A stretch of DNA of 64,000 nucleotides from Phanerodontia chrysosporium (Eukaryota > Basidiomycota > Agaricomycetes > Polyporales > Phanerochaetaceae). The notes below the pieces were generated by a model. It did no database searches and was not told where the DNA came from. It saw only the letters and a list, made by a program, of their open reading frames with translations. Below are positions 11,297 to 22,653 of this stretch, one piece after another. The stretch is taken from positions 2,418,001-2,482,000 of the forward strand of contig MJGA01000002.1 in assembly GCA_001910725.1 (NCBI GenBank), in the 5' to 3' direction. The stretch's first letter is position 1. Every line of letters starts with the position of its first letter. The translations under genes were made by a program, and so were the position numbers.

Positions 11297-14200
11297 CTAC
11301 GCAGCAGCATGACTCTCGCGCTCCTTCGCATCGCCCAAAATTTGCGGGCGGGCGACGAGGGCCTCGACGAGCCCGATAATATCGCGCCAAGCCTCGTTCT
11401 TTCCACGGCGGTTCTGCATGTCGGCGTGTTCGACCATTTCGAGAACGGGGACCCACTTCACGCTCGAGCCCTGGATCGTGATCACCGCAGCGGACTCTGG
11501 CGGTGCGATGCGGGGGCGCTGCGACTGTTTCATGATCTCGTTGTGCTGCTGCTCGACAAAAGCCATGCACTTGAGCGCAAGTCGCACTGCACGCGCACGG
11601 TCTAGCGGGGACGGGATGCCACCCTGCAGCGTGTGCCCGAGCGACGCCGACCGCGAGTCGAACAGCTTGCCGCCTTCCTCCTTGAACATGTCGGTGATCA
11701 TCTTGGTAGTATACACCGAGGACGACTCCTCACTCCTACAGGAAAATCAGTTCTGGCGTGATAAACACACGTGGATGAGCGTACCGCATGACTATACGAC
11801 CCTCGCTCTTCCCCTTGACGTCAAGGCTGTAGCGCTTTTTCAGATATTTGACATCGTCCCGAAGCATGTTGAGATTGATGCCCCGCTCTGGGGTGTAGAC
11901 GATGCATGCACCAGTCTGCAACCATCATTAGCTATACATCAGAAGCCCATGGGAATGTGCGTACCGCCAAAGCTCCCATCGTCGCAAGGTAGCCACATTT
12001 GCCACCCTGAGTCTCCACAACGAAGACACGATTCCTGCTCGCGCTAGCGCTCTGCTTAATGGCATCGCAGGCATCGACAAGGGCGTTCAGACTCGTGTCG
12101 CTACCCAAGCTAAATTCAGTCATAGGCACGTTATTGGAGATCGTCGCGGGAGGTGGACTATGGGAATGTTGAACGCCGGGTAGTGCGGACGGCCGTTCTC
12201 GAGAATCTGCAGCGCCTTGAACGCCTCAAAGCCACCGATCATGATCAGCGCATGGAAGTTGTACTGTTGGAACTTCGCTGCGACGGAACCTAGGTCGATG
12301 TCTGGAAGTTTGCGGTTGGTACCAAGCTCAGAACCTCCGCGGGTCATCCAGTTGTCGACGCCGAGCCAGGAGAGCTGGTGCACGCTGTCATCAAGCAGGC
12401 CTACGAAGCCGTTGTGAATTGCGTATGGCTTGTGGCCCTGCGTAATGCAATACCGTACGATGGCACGGGTAGCAGCATTCATACCGCCTGCAGGTGCGCC
12501 GACGCTGCAAGCGCCAGTCAGCGTCTGGCTCGGAGTATAGGATGCAACCCGACTTACTGCATGATGGCGACACGCATCCGCTATTTAGGACTATAAGTGG
12601 CAGGACTTAGCTAGGTAGAGGGAACGACGAACTTGTGAGTGCGGAAGGCGGGGCTCGGGGTGAACCTGAGAAACCGCGTAGAAACCTTCCAATGACTCGC
12701 GGAATTCAGGATCACGCAAGGACATGGCCTTGTCAAAGTCCTTCTTGGCAATTGCCTCGGAGACGGAATGAGTCTAGAGCAGAGTCTGAGTCCTGTATGC
12801 AGTGCATAACGGTTGCGAACGTAGTACCATCTTGACTGCCTCCATGAGTGGGACACGGATGATCTTGTTCTCCTGGACACCAATCATATACGACGGCGTG
12901 TCTGGCGTTGCCTCAAGGAGAGCATCGACAGCTTCGACTCCTTGGAGAGTTGGCTGGAAGCCGTGAGCCTGGGGTTGCCGGAAGTCAAGACGCACACTTA
13001 CAAGAATACGGTCGAATGCGCATGGCCGACCGCCACGTTGGGTGTGGCCAAGCGTGGTCACTCGGGTATCGAGTCCGAGCTTCTCGGTGAGCACGTCCTT
13101 GATCTGCTCGGCGCGGATAGGAACCAAGTTCTTGTCGTGGGCGCCTTCCGCCACGATCACGATGGTCTTCCGCTTGCCAATGTCTCGGTGCTGTCACATG
13201 CAGAGTATGCACGTCATCTTCCGCTGCAGATGACGTAGGGAACGGGAAGGCATACACGCTGGATCATTTGGCACATTTCCTCCTCCCAAGAGTCTGTCGT
13301 GGCGGACGCTCAGGGATGAAGATGAAATCTGCGCCTGAGCTGCGAATAGGACATGAGCGTTCGCGTTTACAGTATCGCTCCGCCGGGACTCACCTAACAC
13401 CGGCCAACAGTGCGAGCCAACCGCAATGTCTACCCATAACTTCGACGACGAAGGCGCGGGAGTGGGAGAAGGCGGTCGACTCGATATTGTCGATGGCCTC
13501 GCAGATACGGTGCAAAGCGGTTGGTGCACCGATAGTCATGTCTGTCATGGACATATCATTGTCGATAGAGCCGACGAGACCGACGATCTTCAGGTGGCCA
13601 TAGGCCTTCGCTTGCTCATCAGTGATCTTGCCTACCGGTACTGCTCAGCTCAGAGGATCACAATAAGCAGCGTTAAACGACTTGCCTTGTTCACGCAGTT
13701 TCGCGACGAGACTTGGCCACTCCGCCCTGAAGACATCAGCGCCCGTCAAAGAGCCGTCGCCTCCGCAGACGACAAGCGCGTCGATGCCTTCTTTTATGAG
13801 GTTGTATGCTGCCGCAAGACGACCTTCAGGAGTGCGGAATGCTGTTGACCGCGCAGTACCACAAAGGGTGCCTCCCTACAGCTCCTGTTAGACCTTAAAT
13901 AGACGCGTTCGAGAAAGTACTTACGACTCCGAACCACCCGCGCACGTCGTCCCATCCGACGCGCACAATGTACCGCCCCTTCAGCGTCCTGCCGGTAGGG
14001 TGGTCGGACGTGCCGTCCCTGAGGAGCTCGCCATCGCCGAAACGAAGGTTGTGCACGAACGTCTCATCGCGGATACGCACGTTCTGGTGCGGCGATAGGG
14101 CAGGCTTCTCTGGCCTTTGGTGCTCGTCCCCATTGCCGCGGACGAGACCCTCGTAACCCTCGCGCACGACCCAGGTCTCACATCCCCTGCAACAAACGTG

Positions 14201-14321
14201 AGCCTGAGACACATTGAATCGAATATATCGCGCACTTGAGGATACCCGCTTTCACCACCGCGCGCACCACCGCGTTCATGCCCGCGCTGTCTCCTCCCGA
14301 GGTGAGGACGGCGAGCTTCAT
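11297..14321 (-). CDS. 6-phosphofructokinase (eukaryotic, two-domain)
   Basis: Commits glycolysis by phosphorylating fructose-6-phosphate with ATP. The N-terminal catalytic half shows the ATP loop [22 protein letters not shown]-type region, [15 protein letters not shown] with the catalytic Asp, [15 protein letters not shown], and [17 protein letters not shown]. The C-terminal half repeats the fold as in all fungal/animal enzymes ([48 protein letters not shown]) and normally binds the allosteric effector fructose-2,6-bisphosphate. Many short introns interrupt it; the stop is at 11297-11299. I use the ATG at 14321 ([10 protein letters not shown]); a frame extension upstream has no ATG. The fungal enzyme is usually a hetero-octamer or tetramer; which subunit type this is cannot be told from here. 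Confidence 0.93.
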
Positions 14322-14599
14322 CCTGTACTTTGGCGGGTTGTTGTCATGTCTTGTCGTGCCTGTCCTCGACGGTGCCAATGAGGAGGGGGTTTGGAGCGTT
14401 AGGGGACCTGCGGGAGGCGGAAAAAGCGGAGGAGCTGAAAGAGAGCTCTTTGGTCCTCAGCCGGACTCATATTCTTGGGATCAGACTCGATCAGTCCTGG
14501 TCTGTGTCGGCGCAAAGGATAAGATTAGATTGCCGCCGCGTGTTTAGCGCGTCGCGTTCCCGAACCCAACGCCGTTCCACTCATTTGTTCGCTGCCACC
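14322..14599. promoter_or_regulatory. divergent promoter, PFK / WLM protease
   Basis: A 278-bp gap separates the start codons of the divergent phosphofructokinase and WLM protease genes, so it must hold both promoters. The WLM start sits in a near-perfect Kozak context (GCCACCATGG). No TATA box is evident. Confidence 0.6.
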
Positions 14600-16565
14600 A
14601 TGGTCCACCTCAGGCTCAACGAGCGCGAGGCCAATCCCAACCCGTTCATCAACTTCATAACTCCCCTGCCGATGCGCGACTCGTCCGCAGAAGAAGACGC
14701 CAGACAGCTGCTGAGGGCCCTCGCCGCACAAGTCAAGCCCATCATGAAGGCGCACGGCTTGACCGTGAACAGCTTTGAAGAGGTAAGCTGTGCGGGACTC
14801 ACCTGGACGCAACCTCACAAAGTCTGTAGTATGAGCACAACAAAGTATTCCTCGGACGCAACTGGAATGCCGGTGAGGCGATCGGTGAGTGCGAAGCTAT
14901 GGCAGGGACGCGAACGTGGCTGACTACCTCATGCAGAGATTGTCCTACGCGGGTCTGGCGGGGGTTTCCTACCAACCTACGCGCTCATGAGCACGTTATG
15001 CCACGAGGTCGGTCCGCTGGAGCCACAATCTCATATCGGGCCCCGCTCACGGCAGACGTCGTCCCTTCTGACAGCTTGCACATATCAAGGTATGAAACTA
15101 TGTCCGCTCAATGGGCGCGTCGGGCACGCTCACGGCTCCAGCACATGAACCACGGCCCGGGGTTTCAAGCATTATGGGCACAGCTGCGTCGTGAAGTGCG
15201 CGAACTGCAGAACAAAGGCTACTACGGTGACGGTGCGTGAACACAACTCTACAAAGAGGCACCCACAACCCTAATATACCATGCTTTTGTCCAGGGTACT
15301 GGTCATCTGGGACCCGGCTTGCGGACTCAGCCCGTGTGGGAGGAGGGATCGACGAGGGAGATCTTCCCGAATACCTGGTAAGTGCACAATGTTTCTCATG
15401 GAGAGCGCAACCCGTTGATCACAGTTCATTAATTCCGGTTGTGCAGTGCGGCGGGCCCATTCGAGAGCGCGTCCTGCCTCATTCAGCGCGCGCCGACGGC
15501 GACGACAGGCCGGTCCATCGAACCATACCGGTGCGCAGACCGCCAAGAAGCGCAAGGCAGGCTCGCGTGTCACCGCGAAGGACGCATTTATAGGCGGTGG
15601 AAAGGCTCTGAACGACGACATTGATGACGAGGAGGAGAAGAAGGTCGGCACAGGCTTCAGGAAGAAAGCTAATAGGTGGGTCCATGTGTTGCGGTGTGGG
15701 TCCGTCTGCATGCAATTTTGACAGCTCCGCGCAGTAAACGGGCGCGCGAGGAACGTGCCCTTGCCGCAGAGCGCCGCCTACTCGCCTTGCAGCAGAAACC
15801 AGGGCAGTCTTCGTCTTCACCGGCGCAGGAAGATGAAGCATCAGACTCGGACGATGGTCACGATGTTCATGAGACAGACCAGGATCGCCGGCGCGCCATG
15901 CAGGAATCTATGTCTGGCAGTGATGACCTGGATTCGCTCAAAGCGTCCTTCAAGGACTTCGCCAATGACTTCTTACTGCCATCCGCTGGCTAATCACGCT
16001 CAGTCTTAGGACTTGATACTGGTGCCTCGTGCGACACGCAGAGTCTCACGAGGACAGGCTCTACAGCGGCGACGTCAAGCAGTCAATTGTCTAAGGGAAA
16101 GGCACGCGTACCCAGCACAGGTCCTCAAGCGGGCATAAAGACCGAGGCGGATGCGCTTGGCGAGAGCTCTGCCCGACCGAACAAGAAGCCAAAATTGGCG
16201 TACGGTACGCTCGTAGAGGACGAAGTCAAGTACCGCAAGAAGGAAGCCCTAGGCATGCTAGGCAACGGACGCACTCTCGGAGATAGGCCGTCTGCAAGGC
16301 GACCTCATCGACGGAGCCTTCTCCCGGCCGGCATAGACCCAGGCTACCAGGGTCGGTTCCGGAAAGCACACCGCAGCCGACAGCTGGGGAAGACGATTCT
16401 TGGAGCTGTCTGGTGTGTACACTGTAAGTCCTAGTCTCCCTTGTGGCAACAGTCTCTGCGAGAAGCTGACACGAACGCCGCAGAACCAACGAGCCCGGAC
16501 ACCTAGCCTGTTCTGCATGTGCAACGCCCCGCGGCGAGAGTGCTTGGTCGGGCAACTCGATTTGA
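14600..16565 (+). CDS. WLM/Wss1-type DNA-protein crosslink protease with RanBP2 finger
   Basis: Metalloprotease family that digests proteins trapped on DNA and works with Cdc48/p97 and SUMO. Exons: 14600-14782, 14830-14884, 14937-15007, a 15-nt exon 15075-15089, 15142-15232, 15295-15377, then from 15425 (or 15447), and about 15736 on. The active-site motif HELAHIKHMNHGPGFQ (HExxH plus the third His) is split: CHE ends one exon, LAHIK is the 15-nt exon. FIGGGKAL fits an SHP box (FxGxGxxL) that binds Cdc48. The last exons (donor at 16424, acceptor before 16484) encode a perfect RanBP2 zinc finger, W-x-C-x2-C-x3-N-x6-C-x2-C (WSCLVCTLTNEPGHLACSAC), with stop at 16563-16565. Problems: a TAA at 15991-15993 lies in a frame that stays open far beyond it, and the acceptor choice at 15424/15446 decides whether a conserved CGG motif is kept. 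Exons between 15990 and 16400 are unresolved. Confidence 0.8.
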
Positions 16566-16748
16566 TTCGTATCTGTATTTCTGGACCTTCAAAGCCTAGA
16601 GAACGCCATCTCACTTTCGCGTAGCATCGTAACCTATTGTATAGCAGTACACGTTGTCCTTCCGTTCTCCTTTCCATTCGGGATTAGCTTTCATAGATTG
16701 TGTTCTTGAGTGATATTGCATGGTTACTTCCAGCATCTGAAGAATTGG
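16566..16748. other. convergent 3' spacer
   Basis: Short gap between the 3' ends of the WLM gene (+) and the DM9 gene (-); terminators of both are expected here but no motif is diagnostic. Confidence 0.4.
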
Positions 16749-17861
16749 TTAGTCGCAGATCCAAGGAATCGCGGGCAGTGGGACGCACAGGATCTTGTAG
16801 TTGTCGCGGAAGATGTGCTCCCCTCCGCCGAAGGCGACGTTGCAGCCGCCCTGGGACGTCTGTCAGTGGAGATCACGGCAAACAGAAATCCAATGACACT
16901 CACCAGATGTTCACCCGTCTTTCCTGGCACCTCGACCCCGCTGACCTGCGCCAGGGCATGGTACAGCTTGCCGCCGTGCTCCTCGTAGCCACCCTCGACG
17001 GGCCTCCTGCCGGGCGGGACCCGGCCCTGGGACGTGACGACCCACTCCATCGTCGCAGGGTCGAACGGGAGGAGATCGAAGCGTCCGTCGTGCCCGTGCT
17101 CGGTGCCGGCGTAGGGCACGCGGCACGGCGGCCTGAGCGCGGGCGCGATCTTGCACGGATGCACCGACCCGCTGAACAGCGCGCTGCCGAGGTAGATCGG
17201 GCTGCGCCCGTCGATGTCGAACGCGACGGGCGGGCCCGCCTGGGCCGTCGGGAACTCCGCACTGCTCGTCAGAGGCACGCGGAAGCCCGACGGCGGCGGT
17301 GCGACCGGGGCCTGCGCTGGGGCCGGCGGGGACACCGGCGGCGGCGCAGGGTGCTGGTTGTGCGACGAGCCAGAGAAGAAGCCTCGCTCGGTGATGTTGT
17401 CGTGCGGGGCGTCGGGGAACGCGGGAGGATGTTCAGGGAACGCAGGGGGCTCGCCTTTGACGTCGGGGAAGCCTGGTGAGTGCGAGGGGAAGCTCGGCGG
17501 CGGGCCAGGCGGAGGCGCGAAGCCCGCCTGGTCGTGGAACTGTCCCTCGCCGGGGTTGGGCATCGCAGGGAAGTCGCGGTTCTCGTAGCCGTAGGGGTGG
17601 AGGGGACCAGAGGGAAGCCGGGGCCAGACATGGTGGTAGCAGAGTATGGAGGTGGTTGGGAGCCAAAGGGCGCGTTGCGATAATCACCCGAGTATGGGGG
17701 ACGCCGACTGGGGGAAGTCCTGCTGCTGCTGCTGCGGACGACGCTTCGCTGCGGTTCCGTTGCTTTCTATCCTTCCTACTTTGCTTGTGCTCGCTGTCGC
17801 TGGATGAAGACGAGGAAGAAGACGAGGAGGAGGATACGCTTCGTCGTCGGCTGTGCGGCAT
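16749..17861 (-). CDS. DM9-repeat (DUF3421) protein, N-terminus unresolved
   Basis: The C-terminal third contains the DM9 pattern: EGGYEEHGGKLYHALAQVSG, then VEVPGKTGEHL, spliced to GGCNVAFGGGEHIFRDNYKI and stop at 16749-16751. DM9 proteins of animals are glycan-binding or pattern-recognition factors; the fungal role is unknown. The middle is a proline-rich linker (FAPPPGPPPSFPSH...), followed by VAFDIDGRSPIYLGSALFSG. The start at 17861 gives MPHSRRRSV followed by a long serine run and an acidic/basic stretch. Between 17770 and 17560 the protein-like reading moves through three frames (the PPYSGDYRNAPFGSQPP stretch, then YGYENRDFPAMPN) without clear splice sites, so either small introns were missed or there are base errors. 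The frame from 17563 to the stop is the reliable part. Confidence 0.65.
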
Positions 17862-18201
17862 CGTTCAATGTATGCGCAGCAGCGAAGGCAGTTCCACGGA
17901 GCAGTAGATGGCCGGCGTGGGGTTAGTCCAGAAGTTCAGACCCGACGTTCGAGGCAGAAACTTGCGTACGCTGTTGCCGTGCGAAGCAGAGACGCAGGAG
18001 CTGGGGTCGGCCATTGCGCCACATTAGGGAGAGCAGCGACGTAGACGCCAATTATTGCCCACCGGCGCTATCCTTTTCTTGTCCCGCAGCGTAGTACATA
18101 CATACGGACCTCATATGAGACACAAACGAATCTTAGTTCTGTACATATTACGTGAAGAGTGACACAGCACAAGCAAGACCCTCACGCGGGAGCCGCAGCC
18201 A
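17862..18201. other. intergenic
   Basis: Upstream of the DM9 gene and downstream of Rim20, both on the minus strand. Nothing recognisable seen. Confidence 0.4.
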
Positions 18202-21200
18202 TCATCGGGCACGTTTTGCAGACGGCTTCTTAGCAGAAGGTGGCGGCGGCAGCTCTGCTGCCTCCCACTCGTCTGAATCGGGCGGGGGGAGATCGACAAT
18301 TTTTCGCGCATGGCGAGAAGCCTGTGCAGGAGCTGGCTGTGTCTCCGAGAAGGAAGGACGAGCAGGTTGCGCCGACGAAGCGCGGAGATTGTGTCGGGGC
18401 CCGAGCGCGCGATGTTTCCGCTGAGGTCGGTTGTGTAGGACTAGCTACATCAGGCTTAGCGGCTGGAGCAGCCGGTCTTTCTTCTTCATTGTCCAGGGAC
18501 ATCTCGTGGAGAGCACGGAGAAGTAATGATCTGGAGGATCAACGCATCAGATCCACGAGGCAGCAGAGACCCCACGACAACAACGCACTGCATCTCGACC
18601 TGTCTGCCGTTCGCCCATTCAACGCAATCGTGCTTCAACCGCGCCAGGATCTCGCCTATGTCATTGTAGAACTGCACGCACACACAGCGTTAGCCCCGCA
18701 AATACGTAAAATACAACTCCGCGAAGCCGACTTGCCTTGAGCCCTCGTCCAGATTCCGCGTTATCTCTTTGTACTTGTGGTACGCCAGATCAAGGGACTG
18801 CAGCGCGTGTTCGCGCTCCGCGGTCGACGGCGCCTCCGTTCGCGACTGCAGAAAGAGGGCGTGTCGTTCCTGGGGGCGTGCTGCGCGTGAGCCCGGGCAA
18901 CGGCAGAGGCAAAGAGGGGCACCGCCACACGGACCTTGACCGATGCGAGCATCTTCTCCTGGCGCGCCGCGCTCTCCTCGAGCTCGGCGCGGAACTTCTC
19001 GTACTTGGCGAGCTCCTCGTCGAGCACGTCCTCGAACATCGACGGCTGCACCTCGACCCAGCGCTCGATCGCCGCCGCCGCCTTCAGGATGCGCGGCGTG
19101 ATGTCGTCGGCGGCCGCGAGCCGCGTCGCGCGGGCGACGACCTGGGCGCGCGCGCGCTGCACGTCGTCGAGCGACTCGAGCAGCACGCGGAGCTGCCGGG
19201 CGTGGGTGTGCGCCGGGCTGTTGCCCCGCACGCCCTTGCCCGGTGGCGGCAGCGCCGACGTCGGGAGGGCGCGCTCCAGCTCCTCCTGCGGAAGACACGA
19301 TCGTCGGCTCGCGCGTTCACAGCGGGGGAGAAAGGCGGGCGGGCGGACGTACGTTGCTCCATGTCAGCTGCGCGACGAAGCGCTCCCACTGCTCCCACTT
19401 CTCGCGGACGATCTTGTCGCTCTGCACAGCGCCGTCGAGGATGGTCCGGTAGCGCTCCGCGCGCGCGACGAGCGACTGGTTCGCCTCGGCTGACGGTGCG
19501 CGCCTGGATGGCGCCTCCGTCTGGAAGGCCTCGTCCTCCTCCGCCTCCTGGTCGAGCACGTCGTACGCCTGTGCCGGAAGAGTCAGCACGGCACTGTGTG
19601 CGGGCGCCAGGCGTGGGGCACGCACCTCGTTCAGGAGCTGCAGGTTCCGCTCGGAGAGCTTCCGCACGGCCTCGAGCGACGCCTCGATGCGCGCGGGGCC
19701 GTCCTCGCTGCGCACCTCGTCTGCCTTGCGCAGCAGGCTCTGCGGGAGACCTGCCGGTCGCTCAAGCGCATCGAGCGCCGCGGGAAGGTTCAGGCCCCGG
19801 AGCACACTGTTCGGTGGGGCGTTAGCGGGCAGATTGCGGAATCAGGCATTAGCACCGGTGCGGTGCGTTGTCAAGAGTCTAATCCACGGACCTTGTAAAC
19901 TCATCGTCGAGCTGCCGTGCGCGGTCGGAGATTTCCTCCTGTAGCCAGTTCTTCCGGCGATCGCGGTAGATGTCTGCGACGGCGCGATCAGAAGTACGGC
20001 GCGCAGACTAGGTAGAATATCCTACCAATCGCAAGCTTCGCCCCGTGGCTGAGGAGTTCACCAAAGATCACGGCGTCTTCGGGGATCGCGGTCTTTGGGT
20101 CTGCGAGGGTTTGTGCAATTACAGGCTGGACCATAGACACCTCTAGAATCGGCGGAAGCGAGGCTTCGGACGGCACGACCTGGTGGTAGATGAGATCATT
20201 GTCCCGCTCGGACGTTTTGAGGGTTGCTTGCACGGTGTCTAGGAGCGACTTCGGAGAGATTTGCCTCATGAGGACGCTCGGGCATCTAGGAGATGAAGTG
20301 CGCTCACCTTGATGTCCTGCCTGACTGCCTCGCTGACATTGCTTCTGCGGGCGAGGTCATAGCATGCCTTTACAACGCGAAGTGCCACTGTAAGCCGACC
20401 GACTTCCTCGCCATACCTGCCAACGGTCAACGCATAAGAATACGAATGGGTTGAAACATGGGTGTCATACCTTCCCGCCGCATTGTCGTCCATACTTTTC
20501 CGAAACTGCGAGACACCCTCAAAATGGCTCGCTTTGATTTCCATGTGAGCTAGCCAGAGCTACGCGGACGCCGTGATCAGTGCCACATGAAGGCTGTCCA
20601 CACCTGTACACGTACTGCAGGGAAGAGCTGCCGAACCGCGATGGGAGCCGCACGGATTGTTTGCAGAGCGGAACGATAAAGGTTCGCGACCTTGATCGTG
20701 GGAATGAGGTACGTTTACGGCACAGGGTCTACGAGAAGTATCAGCACACCTTCACAGCCAACTTTGCAATGACATTGTTCTTCAGATGGTCTGCATGGGA
20801 TGCACTATGAAACAGATCGTCGAGGAATGCAGTCAAACTCACCTATCACCGCACGCTGCCAAACGCCTTCCTGTGCCTGGGCAAGCATGAGGATCTCCAT
20901 GGTACTCAGAAACGGGGCGGTAAAATCCAGAATAAGATTCGGCTCTGCGACAGATGCCTGTAGTTTCTGCGCTGCAGTAGACAATAGATGGTTGAGGGTA
21001 CCCGCTGCAGACTAAGAGACTGTCAGGCCATCATCGGTTTCCGCAGTGATCGATGGAAATAGCACCGACTTGGAAGTGAGCGACCATCCGCTTGAGACCT
21101 TCTGGTGTGGAGCGGTCTTCTTTGTGAGCAAGCTGGGAATACAGTGCTGCGAGATTAAACAAGACTGCGGCTCGCTCGTAAGCCAGGCTGCGCAGGGTGA

Positions 21201-21600
21201 CGGGCGGTGCATCAGGACTAAAGACGGCGGTATAGGGCACATCAAGTCCAATCTATGCGGTGCGAGGTAAGCAGGATCACAGGGCAGAGGGCCTCCATGG
21301 GTGCTTACGTCGACAGGCAACTTGGTCAAGATGAAGACAAGCTGCGCATGGTAGCTACCTCAATTCGTCAAATCCGACCCAACGATGCCGCGACGATGCT
21401 CACCTTAGGAGCACCTTGACGCGGTCAACATGCACGACGCGATCGGTGGCTTGCTTGCGTAGGGACTCCCATTGGTTGATGTCCCATCTGAACGCGTCGG
21501 GGTGGACGTCGGGATGGTTCGTAAGGATGTAATCCCGGACAGTCTGCCTTATCGGGATGTCCGAGGTTCGTCTGAAAGGGATCTCAAGCAGGTTGGGCAT
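18202..21600 (-). CDS. RIM20: pH-response protein Rim20/PalA (BRO1 domain)
   Basis: Alix/Bro1-family scaffold that binds ESCRT-III (Snf7) at endosomes and presents the transcription factor Rim101/PacC for processing at alkaline pH. The start MPNLLEIPFRRTSDIP with HPDVHPDAFRWDINQWESLR is the BRO1 N-terminus in its Rim20/PalA form; LRSLAYERAAVLFNLAALYS and ASHFEGVSQFRKSMDDNAAG are further BRO1 helices. The second half is helical with coiled-coil character (RILKAAAAIERWVEVQPSMF, EELAKYEKFRAELEESAARQ), matching the V-domain that binds YPxL motifs. The tail is acidic/proline-rich (DSDEWEAAELPPPPSAKKPS) and ends at 18202. At least seven exons. The ATG at 21600 is the family start; two codons upstream in frame lack an ATG. 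Size agrees with fungal Rim20. Confidence 0.87.
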
Positions 21601-22069
21601 GGTCACGAGCTATCTCACTCGTGGCTCGGGCGCCGATTCTCCCTGGGCAGGGGGAGCACGGGGATGCTTCAACGGCCAGAAGGCGATAGAGCCGATATCT
21701 CGCTGCAACCGAGAGATTGACGGGTATGAGCGGCAGCAGTTTTAAGCCTGAGAGGGACGACAAGCAGCGAAACTATTCCGACTCACGTCTGCGCCTCGCG
21801 AAGGAGGCTCTTTGCGGTGCCTGTGAAGGATCAAAGGAACACCAACGTTTGGCGGCGACCTCGCGATTAGCGCCTCGGTGGCCCAATTTGGGAGGGAGGG
21901 CCGGTGAATCGGCGCACTGGCACCTGCACTTCATTGAAGCTCCGTCTCGATGGACGCGCTCACACTGTCTGACCCAAATTGCGATAATACACCCGACAGA
22001 CGCGGGATCCCGCCTATAAAATGAGTTTTCATCACTCAGGCCACCACAACTTGCTTGCGTGCATACACC
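21601..22069. promoter_or_regulatory. divergent promoter with TATA box
   Basis: Gap between divergent Rim20 (-) and the small gene at 22070 (+). TATAAAA at 22015-22021 lies 49 bp before the ATG at 22070 and is the clearest core promoter in the gene block. Confidence 0.55.
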
Positions 22070-22653
22070 ATGGGTCGCAACACCGGCGTCGTCGCCTCTC
22101 GTAACCCTTCCCGAGCTGTCATCAACGCGCCTCTCACCCACAACTCAGTCCCAGACGCGTCTGTCCTGCCCGAGGTACGCACCTCCCCTAGAGGTCCTCC
22201 CTGCTATCCGCTGACACTGGCCTGCCATCCCAGGCAGGCTACCCTACGTCAGGTGGCCATCACACTAGACCGACTGCCACGGCCCGGGCTCCAGCGAGAT
22301 ACGTACGTCTCTGTGTTGTCCAGTCTCAGGTCATCCATCTCATACTGGTACATGCAGGTGCCTGTGCGCCAGCTTTGACCCCAGGTTCTTGCGCTCGTTG
22401 CTGACTCCGGCATGACAGAACCAAGCTGTAAGCGTATACCTTGAAGATGTCGGCACATGGACACCTGGCTTTGTTGTCGAAGAGGTATAGGCTCTCTCGC
22501 CCTTCACATTGCGATGCATGAACTGTAACGCTAATTATACAGGTGACGCGTGTATCAGATGGCACTACACGCTATGCCGTCATATTCTACAGCGGTGGTG
22601 TCGAGCGGACCGGAAACTTCTATCTGAAGAATATCCAAACCCGTGCCGTGTAA
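22070..22653 (+). CDS. small protein, paralogue of 24337 gene
   Basis: Family not recognised. Exon 1 starts at 22070 (MGRNTGVVASRNPSRAVINA...) and ends before a GTACGC donor near 22175. The last two exons are clear: after an acceptor at about 22421 the frame reads NQAVSVYLEDVGTWTPGFVV, a GT-AG intron follows, then TRVSDGTTRYAVIFYSGGVE and RTGNFYLKNIQTRAV with stop 22651-22653. The exons between are uncertain. The pattern V-x-V-x(3)-G-x-W-x2-G-x-V-V followed by a Y-x-V-x-F/Y strand and a GG turn suggests a small beta-barrel (SH3/Tudor-like) fold; that is inference. A gene of the same layout lies 1.7 kb downstream. A TATA box precedes it. Confidence 0.5.

Noticed and set aside
17476..17907. 143-codon plus-strand frame
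   Set aside because: Antisense shadow of the GC-rich DM9 gene.
18737..19825. 362-codon plus-strand frame
   Set aside because: Antisense shadow of Rim20 in a high-GC region; arginine/alanine-rich composition typical of such shadows.
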